A stretch of DNA of 64,000 nt from an uncultured Fibrobacter sp. (GCF_947166265.1 NZ_CAMVDO010000001.1:124001-188000); one strand, 5' to 3'; shown: positions 1-8,503, numbered from the stretch's first letter. Numbers and translations: made by a program. The notes: generated by a model from the letters alone, not told the origin.

Positions 1-793
1 CCATCGGGCGACCATAAATGTCCTCGCTAAAGTCAAGCAGGTACGCCTCGATTGCAAGTTGCTGATTTCCCGTAGAAGGCTGCGTACCGATATTCACCAC
101 GGCACGGAATACGCGTTCATCGTGGGCGCCATCGGCATCGACGACACCCGGAAGGCGCGCCGTCGCCACATACACGCCACGCTTGGGCAGGAACTTGTAC
201 TTTTCCACCTGAAGATTCGCTGTCGGAAAGCCGATCGTATGTCCAAGACGCTTTCCCGAAACAATCGTTCCGGACAAACGATAAGGGCGCCCCAGATAAG
301 TCTGCGCTCGCGACACGTCGCCATTCAACAGCGCATTACGCACGGCAGAAGAACTCACGCGTTCCCCCTTATGGAGCACGATCGAAAGCATCGCCGTCGA
401 TAGTTCGGGGAAAGCCGCGGTAATCGTCTCATAGTTCCCCTTGCCACCGGCACCAAAGCAATGGTCATGTCCAAAGAACATGGCGCACACACCACGCTTT
501 TCGATAAGTTCGTTTCTAACAAAATCGTCAAACGGAAGCTTCGCCACTTCAGGAGTAAAAGGAAGCACCAAAAAATCAAGGCCAAGGCTCTCGATAAATT
601 CGCGTTTTTCTTCGGTAGTCGTCAAAAGCAGCGGATCGCCGGGGCCACGCAGAACGTAATTGGAATGGGGTTCAAAACTGATAACCGTCGGAGTCCAGCC
701 GTTCACTTCGGCAACGGCCTTGAGCGTACGGAAAAGCGCCTGGTGTCCCAGGTGGCATCCGTCAAAATTTCCCATCGTTACCGCACGCTTCAT
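1..793 (-). CDS. ribF: bifunctional riboflavin kinase / FAD synthetase (partial)
   Basis: RibF makes FMN from riboflavin and then FAD, in the cytoplasm. The frame is open from an ATG at 793 to the window edge, so about 264 residues are visible and the C-terminus lies outside. The N-terminal nucleotidyltransferase half shows TMGNFDGCHLGH near residue 6, FFGHDHCFGAGGKGN in the middle and SSSAVRNALL, the usual FAD-synthetase signature. The riboflavin-kinase half begins at GHTIGFPTANL, and KRGVYVATARL and VVNIGTQPS follow. It is the last visible gene of the rimP-nusA-infB-rbfA-truB run, a common bacterial position (often with rpsO after it). A repeat-filled gap of 108 bp separates it from truB. 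The identification is secure; only the missing end is unknown. Confidence 0.93.
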   Translation of the reverse strand, partial: MKRAVTMGNFDGCHLGHQALFRTLKAVAEVNGWTPTVISFEPHSNYVLRGPGDPLLLTTTEEKREFIESLGLDFLVLPFTPEVAKLPFDDFVRNELIEKRGVCAMFFGHDHCFGAGGKGNYETITAAFPELSTAMLSIVLHKGERVSSSAVRNALLNGDVSRAQTYLGRPYRLSGTIVSGKRLGHTIGFPTANLQVEKYKFLPKRGVYVATARLPGVVDADGAHDERVFRAVVNIGTQPSTGNQQLAIEAYLLDFSEDIYGRPM

Positions 794-807
794 TTTTACC
801 TCATTTA

Positions 808-904
808 TCATTCCCGCGACCCATCACTATCATGCCAGTCTCTTTTCTGTCATTCCCGCAGCCCTACACTGTCATCCCCGCGAAGGCGGGGATCACCTTT
901 TTTA
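808..904. repeat. short direct repeats ending in a perfect hairpin
   Basis: The truB-ribF gap holds three near copies of GTCATTCCCGC (808-817, 849-859, 871-881). The last forms a perfect stem, ATCCCCGC / GCGGGGAT, with a GAAG loop (874-893). A T run follows on the plus strand only, although both flanking genes are on the minus strand. It therefore reads as a dispersed REP-like repeat rather than the truB terminator. Confidence 0.6.
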
Positions 905-2068
905 TTCATCTTCCCCTAAGTAGAACTTCGGCTTAATGCGCCCCGGTTCATAGTGACATAGGCTCAGGACTTCGCCCTGCATATTCGCGACAAACACATG
1001 GCCCTCGGGGCCTACGCCCTCGATTTTCTCTTTCCACGGGAGCCAATTGCCCTGGCGAATGACGGCCACCTGTTCATCGGTCAGGCGCACCACCGGAAAA
1101 TCGAGCACCGCATCGACCGGCAACAGGTTTTCTCGGGTCAAGTCCTCGCCACGCACCGCCTTATCGAGAGTCACGTTACCGATGCGGTGTCTGCGAATCT
1201 GCGATACGCAGGCGTAGGTCCCGAGGGCTCGTCCGATGTCGCGTCCAAGAGCGCGGATGTATGTTCCCTTGGAACATTCGCAAATCAAGTCGAATGTCGC
1301 AAATTCCTTGCCGGAACAGCCCTCGGTTACATTTCCCTCGCCAATCACCTTGAGTTCGCTAATGCGAATCTTGCGGGGTTTTAATTCAATGTTGCGGCCG
1401 CGCTCCATCAAGTCGCTTGCACGGACACCGTTGATTTTGACGGCACAGTATTTCGGCGGCACCTGTTCGATATCGCCAACAAACTGCGGGAGCACCGCTT
1501 CGAGCATTTCGCGAGAAACGCCCTGGATCCTTCGACTACGAGCCTCCGGCTCTTCGCTCAGGATGACACTTTCATTTTTTCCATCTTTCGGCCCTTCGAC
1601 AAACTCAGGGACCTTACTAGCAACATCGCCCTGGATGCCAATGTCTTTATCTGGCATAGGCTGCGAATCGCTAAGCGAGCATTCATCGGCCGAAGGCCGA
1701 GGCCATGCGAGCGTGCAATTTGCAGCCGGAGCCACAACAACGCCTTCGGCTCTAGGATGACGTTCGTCAGCCGAAGCCACATCAACAGCACGTTCATCCT
1801 GCGCGACGACTTCGCCATCCCACTCGAGGGTATCGGTTTCGTAGCCCAAGTGCAGCCTAAAACTATAGCACTTGTCCTTCGCCTCGACAAACGGCAAAAG
1901 ACGCGTGCAGCGGCCGGTCGCCGCAATAATCAAGCCAGACGCGCGCAAGTCAAGCGTACCCGCATGACCTACGCGTTTCGTAGAAAAGACCCTTTTCAGT
2001 GGGAAAAGGGCCTTAAAAGAAGTTTCGCCAGCAGTCTTGTCCAAAAGAACGAAGCCGGAATTGCTCAA
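902..2068 (-). CDS. truB: tRNA pseudouridine-55 synthase with a large in-frame repeat insert
   Basis: TruB isomerises U55 in the T-loop of tRNAs. The N-terminal catalytic region is intact: VGHAGTLDLRASG carries the nucleophile Asp40 (the usual P after LD is L here), followed by GRCTRLLPFV. The C-terminal part has CSKGTYIRALGRDIG and QIRRHRIG. At 388 residues it is much longer than the usual ~300, because residues about 91-183 (1520-1798) are an insert of low-complexity, repeat-derived sequence between LEWDGEVVAQ and VSREMLEAVLPQF. The start is a TTG at 2068 directly abutting the rbfA stop codon, so translation is probably coupled. Function is probably retained, since the frame is open and all core motifs are present. 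Confidence 0.92.
   Translation of the reverse strand: MSNSGFVLLDKTAGETSFKALFPLKRVFSTKRVGHAGTLDLRASGLIIAATGRCTRLLPFVEAKDKCYSFRLHLGYETDTLEWDGEVVAQDERAVDVASADERHPRAEGVVVAPAANCTLAWPRPSADECSLSDSQPMPDKDIGIQGDVASKVPEFVEGPKDGKNESVILSEEPEARSRRIQGVSREMLEAVLPQFVGDIEQVPPKYCAVKINGVRASDLMERGRNIELKPRKIRISELKVIGEGNVTEGCSGKEFATFDLICECSKGTYIRALGRDIGRALGTYACVSQIRRHRIGNVTLDKAVRGEDLTRENLLPVDAVLDFPVVRLTDEQVAVIRQGNWLPWKEKIEGVGPEGHVFVANMQGEVLSLCHYEPGRIKPKFYLGEDE
1520..1798 (-). repeat. palindromic repeat insert inside truB
   Basis: This stretch of truB contains the same CCTTCGACNNGCTCAGG-type words found in intergenic gaps (near 8468, 18753, 18805 and 35149). It also has the stem CTTCGGCT ... AGCCGAAG around 1745-1778 and GGCCGAAGGCC near 1690. 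A 9-bp direct repeat, GCCCTGGAT, flanks one unit at 1520-1528 and 1628-1636, an offset of 108 bp or exactly 36 codons, so the frame is kept. Confidence 0.7.
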
Positions 2069-2422
2069 CTAGAGGTCCCCTTTCTGCTTCAGTTCGGCCA
2101 AGATGCTTTCGATATGCATGGCGTGTTCCAGGTTTTCATCCAGAACAAAATTCAGTTCCGGAATTTTACGGATCTTAAGCGCCTTGCCTAAAACAGTGCG
2201 GATATAACCCGCCGAATTCTTGAGGCCAATCAGCGAATCACGCTTTTCCTTGTCGGAACCCATCACGGACACCATGACCTTGGCGTAGCTCAGGTCATCG
2301 GTAATCGTCACGCGCGTGATGCTTGCGAGGCTGCTCACACGAGGATCCTTCAAGCCCTTCTGCAAGAGCTTGCCGATTTCCTCGCGGAACTGTTCGTCCA
2401 ATCTGTCAGTTCTTCTACTCAT
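2069..2422 (-). CDS. rbfA: 30S ribosome-binding factor A
   Basis: RbfA is a small KH-fold protein that helps 16S rRNA 5'-end maturation and 30S assembly, notably in the cold. The 117-residue length is typical. The N-terminus MSRRTDRLDEQFREEIGKLL and the DPRVSSLASITRVTITDDLSYAKVMVS region (about residues 26-52) are family hallmarks, with the KIRKIPELNFVLDENLEHAMHIESIL C-terminal signature shown here in part: RKIPELNFVLDE. It sits between infB and truB, as in many bacteria, and its TAG stop touches the truB TTG start. Confidence 0.95.
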   Translation of the reverse strand: MSRRTDRLDEQFREEIGKLLQKGLKDPRVSSLASITRVTITDDLSYAKVMVSVMGSDKEKRDSLIGLKNSAGYIRTVLGKALKIRKIPELNFVLDENLEHAMHIESILAELKQKGDL

Positions 2423-2429
2423 TGATACT

Positions 2430-2574
2430 AAAAGGTATGAGGTTTGAGGACGGTCGTCTTACGACTCCCTTTGAGGATTGAGCTTTTTATAATCGCGCCT
2501 TTGGCGCCTGAATCTTCTCAGAGCGACCAAAAGTCGCGACCTCACACCTCAAAGTGCGAAGCACGACCTCATCT
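2430..2574. repeat. series of mini-hairpins in the infB-rbfA gap
   Basis: The 152-bp gap holds at least four short perfect stem-loops: GTCGT-ctt-ACGAC, GCGCC-ttt-GGCGC, GCGAC-caaaa-GTCGC and GTGC-gaa-GCAC. They lie between partly inverted copies of the word GAGGTTTGAGG / CCTCACACCTC at the two ends. No coding frame is plausible. It may be a mosaic repeat or an RNA processing or attenuation element within the operon. Confidence 0.5.
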
Positions 2575-5500
2575 CTACGTTGCACTTTCCTCTTCCGCGG
2601 CTTTCTTCGCCTTTTCTTCGGCTTCTTCGCGAGCGACATCCTTCAGGGTACGGGCAACCTTGATTTCCTTGAAGAAGATCAAGCTATCGCCTTCCTTGAT
2701 GTCTTCGTAACCCTTAAGACCGATACCGCATTCAAAGCCACGAGCGACAGACTTGACGTCGTCCTTCATGCGCTTCAAGGACTGGACCACGGTCGTACCG
2801 AGTTCCACACCGTTGCGGTACACGCGCACATGGCTGGTACGGTCGACTTCGCCGTCGGTAACCATACAGCCTGCGATGAGACCGATCTTCGGAATCTTGA
2901 ACACCTGGCGAATTTCTGCTTCGCCGGAGAGTTCTTCGCGCATGGTCGGCTTCAAGAGGCCTTCCACAGCGTTGGTGATATCTTCAATGCAGTCGTAAAT
3001 CACGCGGTAGTTGCGGATCTCGATGCCTTCCTTCTGGGCCATTTCGCGGATAGAGAGCGACGGCATCAAATGGAAGGAAATAATGATTGCCTGTGCGGTC
3101 GTAGCGAGCAAGATATCGGATTCCGTAATGGTACCCACACCCTTGCGGATAATGTTGACGCGCACTTCCTTGTTGGTAAGCTTTTCGAGGCTTGCTGCAA
3201 GAGCTTCTGCAGAACCGCCCACGTCGGCCTTAACAATAAGGTTGAGTTCGGAGAGCTTACCTTCCTTACGATCGTTGAAGGTATCTTCCAAAGTCTTCAC
3301 GTTACGAGAACGCAGGTCGCGTTCACGAGCAGCCATACGGCGCTTGGAGGCAATTTCACGTGCGGTCTTTTCATCTTCGACCACGATCAAGTCATCACCG
3401 GCCTGCGGAGTACCGTCAAAGCCGAGTACCTGACACGGAGCAGACGGAGGAGCTTCCTTCATCTGTTCGCCACGTTCGTTAAACATAGCACGGACACGAC
3501 CAGCGTAAATACCGCAAACAAACGGGTCACCCACATGGAGCGTACCGTTCTGCACGAGGATCGTGGCCATAGAACCCTTACCCACGTCGAGCTTGGATTC
3601 CACCACGGCGCCGCGAGCGTGAGCATCGGGGTTAGCCTTGAGTTCGAGCACTTCGGCTTCGAGGGCGAGCGTTTCCAAGAGGTCGTCCATACCCTGGCCC
3701 GTACGTGCAGAAACTTCGATACAGCTGGTAGAACCACCCCACTGTTCCACTTCCACGCCGCGTTCAGCGAGCTGGGCGCGAATCTTGTCGGGGTTAGCGG
3801 TCGGCAAGTCGATCTTCGTGATAGCCACGACCATCGGCACCTTTTCACGCTTAGCAAGTTCAATAGATTCAACCGTCTGCGGCATCACCATGGAGTCGGC
3901 AGCCACCACGAGCACGATCACGTCGGTCACCTGAGAACCACGAGCACGCATAGCACTGAATGCTTCGTGACCCGGAGTATCGAGGAAGGTCACCTTACCC
4001 TGCTTGGTCGTGACTTCGTATGCACCGATGTGCTGCGTAATGCCACCCGATTCGCCGGACACCACATGGGTTTTACGAATCCAGTCGAGCAAAGAAGTTT
4101 TACCGTGGTCAACGTGGCCCATCACCGTCACCACCGGGTGACGCGGCTTCAGGTTTTCAGAAGATTCTTCTTCCACGCCGAGCACTTCTTCTTCGTATTC
4201 TTCCATCAGCTGGGCTTCGTAACCGAATTCGTCAGCCAAGAGCTGGATGGTTTCAAAATCGAGGCGGGCGTTGATGGTCACCATCATGCCCATTTCCATG
4301 CACTTCGCGATCACGCGGGCCGGCATCTGGTCCATAAGGCCAGCGAGTTCGCCCACGGTAATAAAGTCGGAAGTCTTGAGGATTTTCTTTTCTTCGCCCG
4401 GAGTATTGTCGTTATGCTCCTTGCGGTAAACTTTCTTGACAGGCTTCTTGGACAGGTCAGCCATCACGCGGGAAACGTTCTGACGAACGACTTCCTGCTG
4501 GATTTCCTTCTGCTGGTCCTGACGGTCCTTGCCATTGCCGCGACGGTTCTTGTCGTTCTGGCCGTGGCGACCGTTCTGCTGCTTGCCACCCTTGCCGCCC
4601 TGGTTCTGGCCGCCAAATCCCTGGCCGCCACCATTGCTTGCGTTAAAGGCATCCTGCATGGAACTGCCGGTAAAGCCGCTGGCGCGTCCCGTAAAGGTAC
4701 GACCGCCATTGTTGCCGCCATTACCACCATTGCCGTTACGGTTGTCATTACGACGTCCACCGTTTCGATTGTCGCCGTTATTGGAAAGACGACCAAATGT
4801 ACCCGTGTAGCCTTGCTGGTTTCCACCGCCGCGGTGTCCGCCACGGTTTGCCTGGGCCTGTTGCTGGGATTTCTTGATACGGGCGAGAATCGCTTCGTCG
4901 GGCTTGAACACCTGAGCCTTCATCGGAGGCTGCTTGAGTTCCATGCCGGGGGTCACCATGGCAGGCTTTGCCGGAGCGTTCTGAACTGCAGGCTTTGCAG
5001 CCGGTGCCGCAGCAGGAGCTTCTGCCTTCGGAGCCACATTGGCGGGAGCAGCAGGGGCAGCGGGCTTTACTTCGGCGGCAGGAGCCTTCGGAGTTTCGCT
5101 CACCTGCGGGGCAGCGGCAGGAGCTTCGGCCTTCGATGCAGCAGGAGCTGCAGGGGCAGCGGGTTTCACTTCGGCGACAGGGGCCTTCGGAGCCTCCACC
5201 GGAGCACTTACTTTCGGAGCTGCGGCAGGAGCCTCGACCTTCGGGGTCGAAGGTGTTGCAGCCGGAGTTTCAGCCTTTGGAGCCGGTTTTGCGGGAGCGG
5301 GCTTTGCTGCAGGAGTGGCAGGCTTTACAGTAGCCTTCTTGCCCTTAATCAGCGTCACCTTGAGCTTTCCATTTCCCGCAGTCGCGGATTCTTTCTTCTT
5401 TGCCGAAGAACCACTGGAAGCATCGGAAGGCGTAGCCTTTTTCAGATTCTTGTTGCGGGCTTCGGCCTTCTGACGTTCGCTTTCGGCGGCCGCTTCGATT

Positions 5501-5643
5501 TTCTCATAGTCCGCGGCATCCACCTTGGACATGTGAGTACGGACAGTAACGCCCGCATCGCGCAGCAACTTCATCACGACGTCGACTTTGACACCGTGGG
5601 ATTCAGCCCAATCTACCGGTTTAATTTGATCTTCAATAGCCAT
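2575..5643 (-). CDS. infB: translation initiation factor IF-2
   Basis: IF-2 is the GTPase that brings initiator tRNA to the 30S subunit and promotes 50S joining. The protein is 1022 residues, long because residues about 70-400 are an Ala/Pro/Lys-rich then Gly/Asn/Arg-rich disordered linker after an IF2-N-type start (WAESHGVKVDVVMKLLRDAG). The G domain starts near residue 500 with G1 GHVDHGKTS (about 509-517), G3 DTPGHEAF and G4 TKID. The C-terminal domains II-IV end in LKGYEDIKEGDSLIFF. It is 30 bp downstream of nusA. The linker's biased composition gives long false frames on the opposite strand. Confidence 0.97.
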   Translation of the reverse strand: MAIEDQIKPVDWAESHGVKVDVVMKLLRDAGVTVRTHMSKVDAADYEKIEAAAESERQKAEARNKNLKKATPSDASSGSSAKKKESATAGNGKLKVTLIKGKKATVKPATPAAKPAPAKPAPKAETPAATPSTPKVEAPAAAPKVSAPVEAPKAPVAEVKPAAPAAPAASKAEAPAAAPQVSETPKAPAAEVKPAAPAAPANVAPKAEAPAAAPAAKPAVQNAPAKPAMVTPGMELKQPPMKAQVFKPDEAILARIKKSQQQAQANRGGHRGGGNQQGYTGTFGRLSNNGDNRNGGRRNDNRNGNGGNGGNNGGRTFTGRASGFTGSSMQDAFNASNGGGQGFGGQNQGGKGGKQQNGRHGQNDKNRRGNGKDRQDQQKEIQQEVVRQNVSRVMADLSKKPVKKVYRKEHNDNTPGEEKKILKTSDFITVGELAGLMDQMPARVIAKCMEMGMMVTINARLDFETIQLLADEFGYEAQLMEEYEEEVLGVEEESSENLKPRHPVVTVMGHVDHGKTSLLDWIRKTHVVSGESGGITQHIGAYEVTTKQGKVTFLDTPGHEAFSAMRARGSQVTDVIVLVVAADSMVMPQTVESIELAKREKVPMVVAITKIDLPTANPDKIRAQLAERGVEVEQWGGSTSCIEVSARTGQGMDDLLETLALEAEVLELKANPDAHARGAVVESKLDVGKGSMATILVQNGTLHVGDPFVCGIYAGRVRAMFNERGEQMKEAPPSAPCQVLGFDGTPQAGDDLIVVEDEKTAREIASKRRMAARERDLRSRNVKTLEDTFNDRKEGKLSELNLIVKADVGGSAEALAASLEKLTNKEVRVNIIRKGVGTITESDILLATTAQAIIISFHLMPSLSIREMAQKEGIEIRNYRVIYDCIEDITNAVEGLLKPTMREELSGEAEIRQVFKIPKIGLIAGCMVTDGEVDRTSHVRVYRNGVELGTTVVQSLKRMKDDVKSVARGFECGIGLKGYEDIKEGDSLIFFKEIKVARTLKDVAREEAEEKAKKAAEEESAT

Positions 5644-5673
5644 GAATAGCTTCCAATGTTCCTTTTTTAAAAC

Positions 5674-6843
5674 TTAGCGTGCAGCCCTGCGGTTCTGGTT
5701 CAAGTCGGCGGCAGACGGAGATGTAATCCTAGCCTTCGTTTCGTCATCCTTTTCGGACCATTCCTTTTCGCCAAAGACATCCAGGTTGCGTTGCACCAGT
5801 TCGGCAGCGAGTTTCACGTTCTGGCCGTTCTTGCCAATCGCAAGAGCCAGGTTTTCGTCGCTGATAATCACCACCACGCGGCGCGTTTCCGGCACGGGAA
5901 TCTGCTTTACGACCTTAGCCGGAGTAAGAGCGCGTTCGATAAAGGTATCGAGGTTTGCATCCCACTGCACAATGTCAATGCGTTCGTTGCCCAATTCACG
6001 GACAATCGTCTGGACACGGGCACCCTTCATGCCAACGCAGGCGCCGACCGGGTCAATCTTTTCGTCACGGGCATGCACGGCAATCTTGGCGCGGAAACCC
6101 GGTTCGCGGGCAACGCCCTTGATTTCCACGGAACCTTCGTAAATTTCGGGAACTTCCTGACGGAACAGTTCCTTGAGGAAGTCGCCATTTGCACGGGAGA
6201 GAATCACCTGTGCACCGTTCTTGGAAGATTCTTCCACGCGGGCGACAACGGCCTTAATCGAGTTACCCTGTTCCCAGCGTTCACGCTTAATTTGTTCACG
6301 ATACGGAATCATCGCTTCGGTCTTCTTGCCGAGCTTCACGATGATGTTATTTTGTTCGTTACGCAGCACTTCGCCACTGACCATGGAACCGATACGGCCA
6401 CGGTAGTCGTCCATAATCTTCTGACGTTCAGCATCGCGAATCTGCTGGTTCAAAAGCTGCTTTGCCGTCTGAATGGCCTGACGTCCAAATGCAGAAATAG
6501 GAATTTCCATTTCGAGGAAGTCGCCCGCCTGAGCGTCTTCGTTGAAGTCGCGAGCTTCTTCGACCAGCATATAACCCTGGTCGAGCTTTTCCACTTCGGC
6601 AGCAGTCATGTTCGGGTCGTAGTCCGGATAGTCGTCGACCACGTCCACACGCAGGTACACATGCACCTCGTTGGTTTCCATGTCGAAATCCACATCGATT
6701 TTCTTTTCGATGTGCAAGTACTTACGGGCTGCCGTGACAAGCGCTTCCTTCAGCGCATTCAGCACAACGGAATCATCCATATCCTTGGCTTCGACAACAC
6801 TTTTCAGCACTTCGAGCAAGTTCACCTTCGGTTCGTTCTTCAT
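5674..6843 (-). CDS. nusA: transcription termination/antitermination factor NusA
   Basis: NusA binds RNA polymerase and the nascent RNA to control pausing, termination and antitermination. At 389 residues it has the core only: an N-terminal polymerase-binding domain (MKNEPKVNLLEVLKSVVEAK start), an S1 domain (GEVLRNEQNNIIVKLGKKTEA, about residues 135-200, quoted here in short as NIIVKLGKKTEAMIP), and two KH domains with GVKMKGARVQ-like GACVGMKGARVQTIV and LAIGKNGQNVKLAA. The acidic C-terminal repeats of enterobacterial NusA are absent, which is common outside Proteobacteria. It lies between rimP and infB. Confidence 0.96.
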   Translation of the reverse strand: MKNEPKVNLLEVLKSVVEAKDMDDSVVLNALKEALVTAARKYLHIEKKIDVDFDMETNEVHVYLRVDVVDDYPDYDPNMTAAEVEKLDQGYMLVEEARDFNEDAQAGDFLEMEIPISAFGRQAIQTAKQLLNQQIRDAERQKIMDDYRGRIGSMVSGEVLRNEQNNIIVKLGKKTEAMIPYREQIKRERWEQGNSIKAVVARVEESSKNGAQVILSRANGDFLKELFRQEVPEIYEGSVEIKGVAREPGFRAKIAVHARDEKIDPVGACVGMKGARVQTIVRELGNERIDIVQWDANLDTFIERALTPAKVVKQIPVPETRRVVVIISDENLALAIGKNGQNVKLAAELVQRNLDVFGEKEWSEKDDETKARITSPSAADLNQNRRAAR

Positions 6844-6858
6844 AACATGACCTTCCTA

Positions 6859-7305
6859 TTAAATTTGTACATCCACTTTCGCCACCAGCACCTCGGAACG
6901 GGGCACGACAACGTCGCCAGCATTCCCCTTGAGGGTGAGCGTCAAATTTTCTTCGTCTGCAGCAACAAGCTTACCGACCACGGGCTTTCCTGTACTGCGG
7001 GTCACCCGCACAAAACGTCCGATATTGCGGGTAAAATCGGCGACCGACTTCAAGGGGCGGTCCAACCCCGGCGACGACACTTCAAGCGTGTAGGCACCTT
7101 CAATAATGTCTGGGTCCAGGTCCAGAGCATCGGACAAATGACGGCTCACATTCGAGCAATCGTCGATAGTGACCCCTTCGGGCTTGTCTATGTAAAGGCG
7201 AAGCGTCTTGCGTTTACCGGCGCGGAACATATCCTGTTCCACCAAGGTGACACCGGCGGATTCGCACGCCTGGGCGATAAGTGTATCCAATTTCTGGGCT
7301 ACCAA
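6859..7305 (-). CDS. rimP: ribosome maturation factor RimP
   Basis: RimP helps early 30S subunit assembly. The 148-residue protein has the two-domain layout: the N-terminal part with TLRLYIDKPEGVTIDDCSNV and YTLEVSSPGLDRPL (about residues 87-100), then a small SH3-like C-terminal barrel. The start is probably the TTG at 7305, which has a GAGG Shine-Dalgarno sequence five bases upstream; no better ATG is in frame. It is the first gene of the nusA-infB cluster, so the operon promoter should lie in 7306-7410, but no clear box pair was found there. Confidence 0.93.
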   Translation of the reverse strand: MVAQKLDTLIAQACESAGVTLVEQDMFRAGKRKTLRLYIDKPEGVTIDDCSNVSRHLSDALDLDPDIIEGAYTLEVSSPGLDRPLKSVADFTRNIGRFVRVTRSTGKPVVGKLVAADEENLTLTLKGNAGDVVVPRSEVLVAKVDVQI

Positions 7306-7411
7306 ATAGACCTCGTATAATAAACGGCGTTCGCATACGGGCCCGACTTTTGCTCATTCAAGCGAAAATTGCACCCACGAACGTCAGTACATACCAAATA
7401 GAGAAATTTTT

Positions 7412-7442
7412 TTGACCTTGGGCAACCGGGATTGATTAAAAT
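7412..7442 (+). promoter_or_regulatory. possible sigma70-type promoter
   Basis: TTGACC at 7412-7417 and TTAAAA/TAAAAT around 7436-7442 are spaced 18-19 bp, about 27 bp upstream of the ATG at 7469. The fit is moderate. A run of eight or nine G lies between the -10 element and the gene. Confidence 0.35.
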
Positions 7443-7468
7443 GGGGGGGGAAAAGCTATATTTGGCGC

Positions 7469-7681
7469 ATGGCTTACGTACTTCTGATGATTGCTTCCCT
7501 GGTCGGACTTGCCGGCTGCGCCTATTTTTTACGCAAGAACATCCTTGTCATCCGCGAAAAAAACAAGAATGAACCCAAGGCCTACAAGCGTAAGCTGAAC
7601 TACGTACTCACCGGTCTCTGGTACGGGTACCTGACGGTCTTCTTTATCGGACTCACCGTCAACAATCTCGGCAATTGGTAA
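7469..7681 (+). CDS. small membrane protein of unknown function
   Basis: This 70-residue protein is not recognised. It has two hydrophobic segments, about residues 3-20 (YVLLMIASLVGLAGCAYF) and 46-64 (YVLTGLWYGYLTVFFIGLT), joined by a strongly basic loop rich in Lys/Arg/Asn. LAGC near residue 17 resembles a lipobox, but the N-terminus lacks positive charges, so a two-helix inner-membrane hairpin is more likely. It stands alone between the divergent rimP operon and the convergent Nudix gene, preceded by a plausible promoter. Coding status rests on frame, hydrophobic pattern and promoter only. Confidence 0.6.
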   Translation: MAYVLLMIASLVGLAGCAYFLRKNILVIREKNKNEPKAYKRKLNYVLTGLWYGYLTVFFIGLTVNNLGNW

Positions 7682-7684
7682 AAC

Positions 7685-7724
7685 CTCTAGTCTCTCGTCT
7701 GTAGCGAAGCGTTCTCTCGTCTAG
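7685..7724. repeat. AGACGAGAGA-family palindromic repeat
   Basis: The sequence overlapping the end of the Nudix gene reads TCTCTCGTCTGTAGCGAAGC then GTTCTCTCGTCT. Related copies occur on the other strand at 56431-56478 and, in part, at 51619-51700. All three lie at gene 3' ends. Confidence 0.5.
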
Positions 7725-8427
7725 AATCGAGCCAGCGTTCGTACAGGAACAGCGCAATCAGGTTCTTTCCGTCGATAAATTCGTGTGCGGCTTCTTCGTA
7801 AGGGAGCACCACGGTCTTGATCCACTCAATTTCCTCGGTATACTCCTGGTCGCGACCATCCATCGCCTTTAGCTGTTCAGGCGTCACGTCGCGTTCTATC
7901 GCATACAAACGAATACGTTCATCCAACAATCCGCAACTTGCCGCGAAGCCTTCACTCTTGCCCTTGTACCAAAAATCCATCAGGTCGATAAGTTCCGAAT
8001 CGTCTGCCTTTATCTGGGCTTCTTCTTCGAGTTCGCTGAGAGCAACCTTGCGGTAATCCCCAGTCCAGTCAAGAATTCCCGCCGGGATTTCAAGAGAGGC
8101 CTGTTCACCGATGGCAAAGCGCGGCTGACGCACCAGAAGCAGATATTTCTTTCCTTCGCAACGCAGCACCACCAATACACCCACCGCATTCCCACGGACA
8201 AGCACAATTCCATGAACCGGGCGACCGTCGGGAAGAGTTGCCGTCGCGGAAAGCTTAATAAACAGGGGCTGCCGCCCCTTGCGTAAAAAATCAGCCGAAG
8301 AAAAATGAACCTTGGTGACCACGAACTTTTCTTGGGAACGTTCAAGCCACTCCTTGTAAATGCGGGATTCCAACAGGACCGGGCGATCCGCCTCGGCAAT
8401 TTCAGGAGAGAAGGAATATTCAATCAT
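7687..8427 (-). CDS. Nudix hydrolase, NUDT14/ADP-sugar pyrophosphatase-like
   Basis: A probable nucleoside-diphosphate-sugar hydrolase of 246 residues. The sequence around QPRFAIGEQASLEIPAGILD (residues 101-120) matches ADP-ribose/ADP-sugar pyrophosphatases, which have QxRxxxGxxxLExPAG there. The Nudix box (about 117-139) is imperfect: the metal-binding SELEEEAQI core keeps the Glu residues, but the usual Arg before the first Glu is Ser, the Gly near the end is Gln, and the early Glu is Gly. The long N-terminal part (about 75 residues) and the 'KSEGFAASCGLLDERI' region resemble plant and animal NUDT14-type enzymes. It may act on nucleotide sugars; the exact substrate is not evident. Confidence 0.75.
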   Translation of the reverse strand: MIEYSFSPEIAEADRPVLLESRIYKEWLERSQEKFVVTKVHFSSADFLRKGRQPLFIKLSATATLPDGRPVHGIVLVRGNAVGVLVVLRCEGKKYLLLVRQPRFAIGEQASLEIPAGILDWTGDYRKVALSELEEEAQIKADDSELIDLMDFWYKGKSEGFAASCGLLDERIRLYAIERDVTPEQLKAMDGRDQEYTEEIEWIKTVVLPYEEAAHEFIDGKNLIALFLYERWLDSRRENASLQTRD

Positions 8428-8467
8428 AGTCGTTTTATCTAGAGAATTCTGTACCTTCGAACCTTGC

Positions 8468-8491
8468 GGCCCTTCGGCAAGCTCAGGGACC
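8468..8491. repeat. CCTTCG...CTCAGGGACC dispersed repeat
   Basis: GGCCCTTCGGCAAGCTCAGG followed by GACC, between the Nudix gene and the next minus-strand gene. Near-identical copies are at 18753-18776 and 18805-18828, with related sequence inside truB and at 35149-35197. Confidence 0.65.
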
Positions 8492-8503
8492 TTATTCTAA
8501 GTT

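Noticed and set aside
2554-5649. 1031-codon plus-strand frame opposite infB
   Set aside because: It is a shadow of infB. The infB frame has complete IF-2 motifs; the plus-strand translation is low-complexity and His/Arg-rich with no family features.
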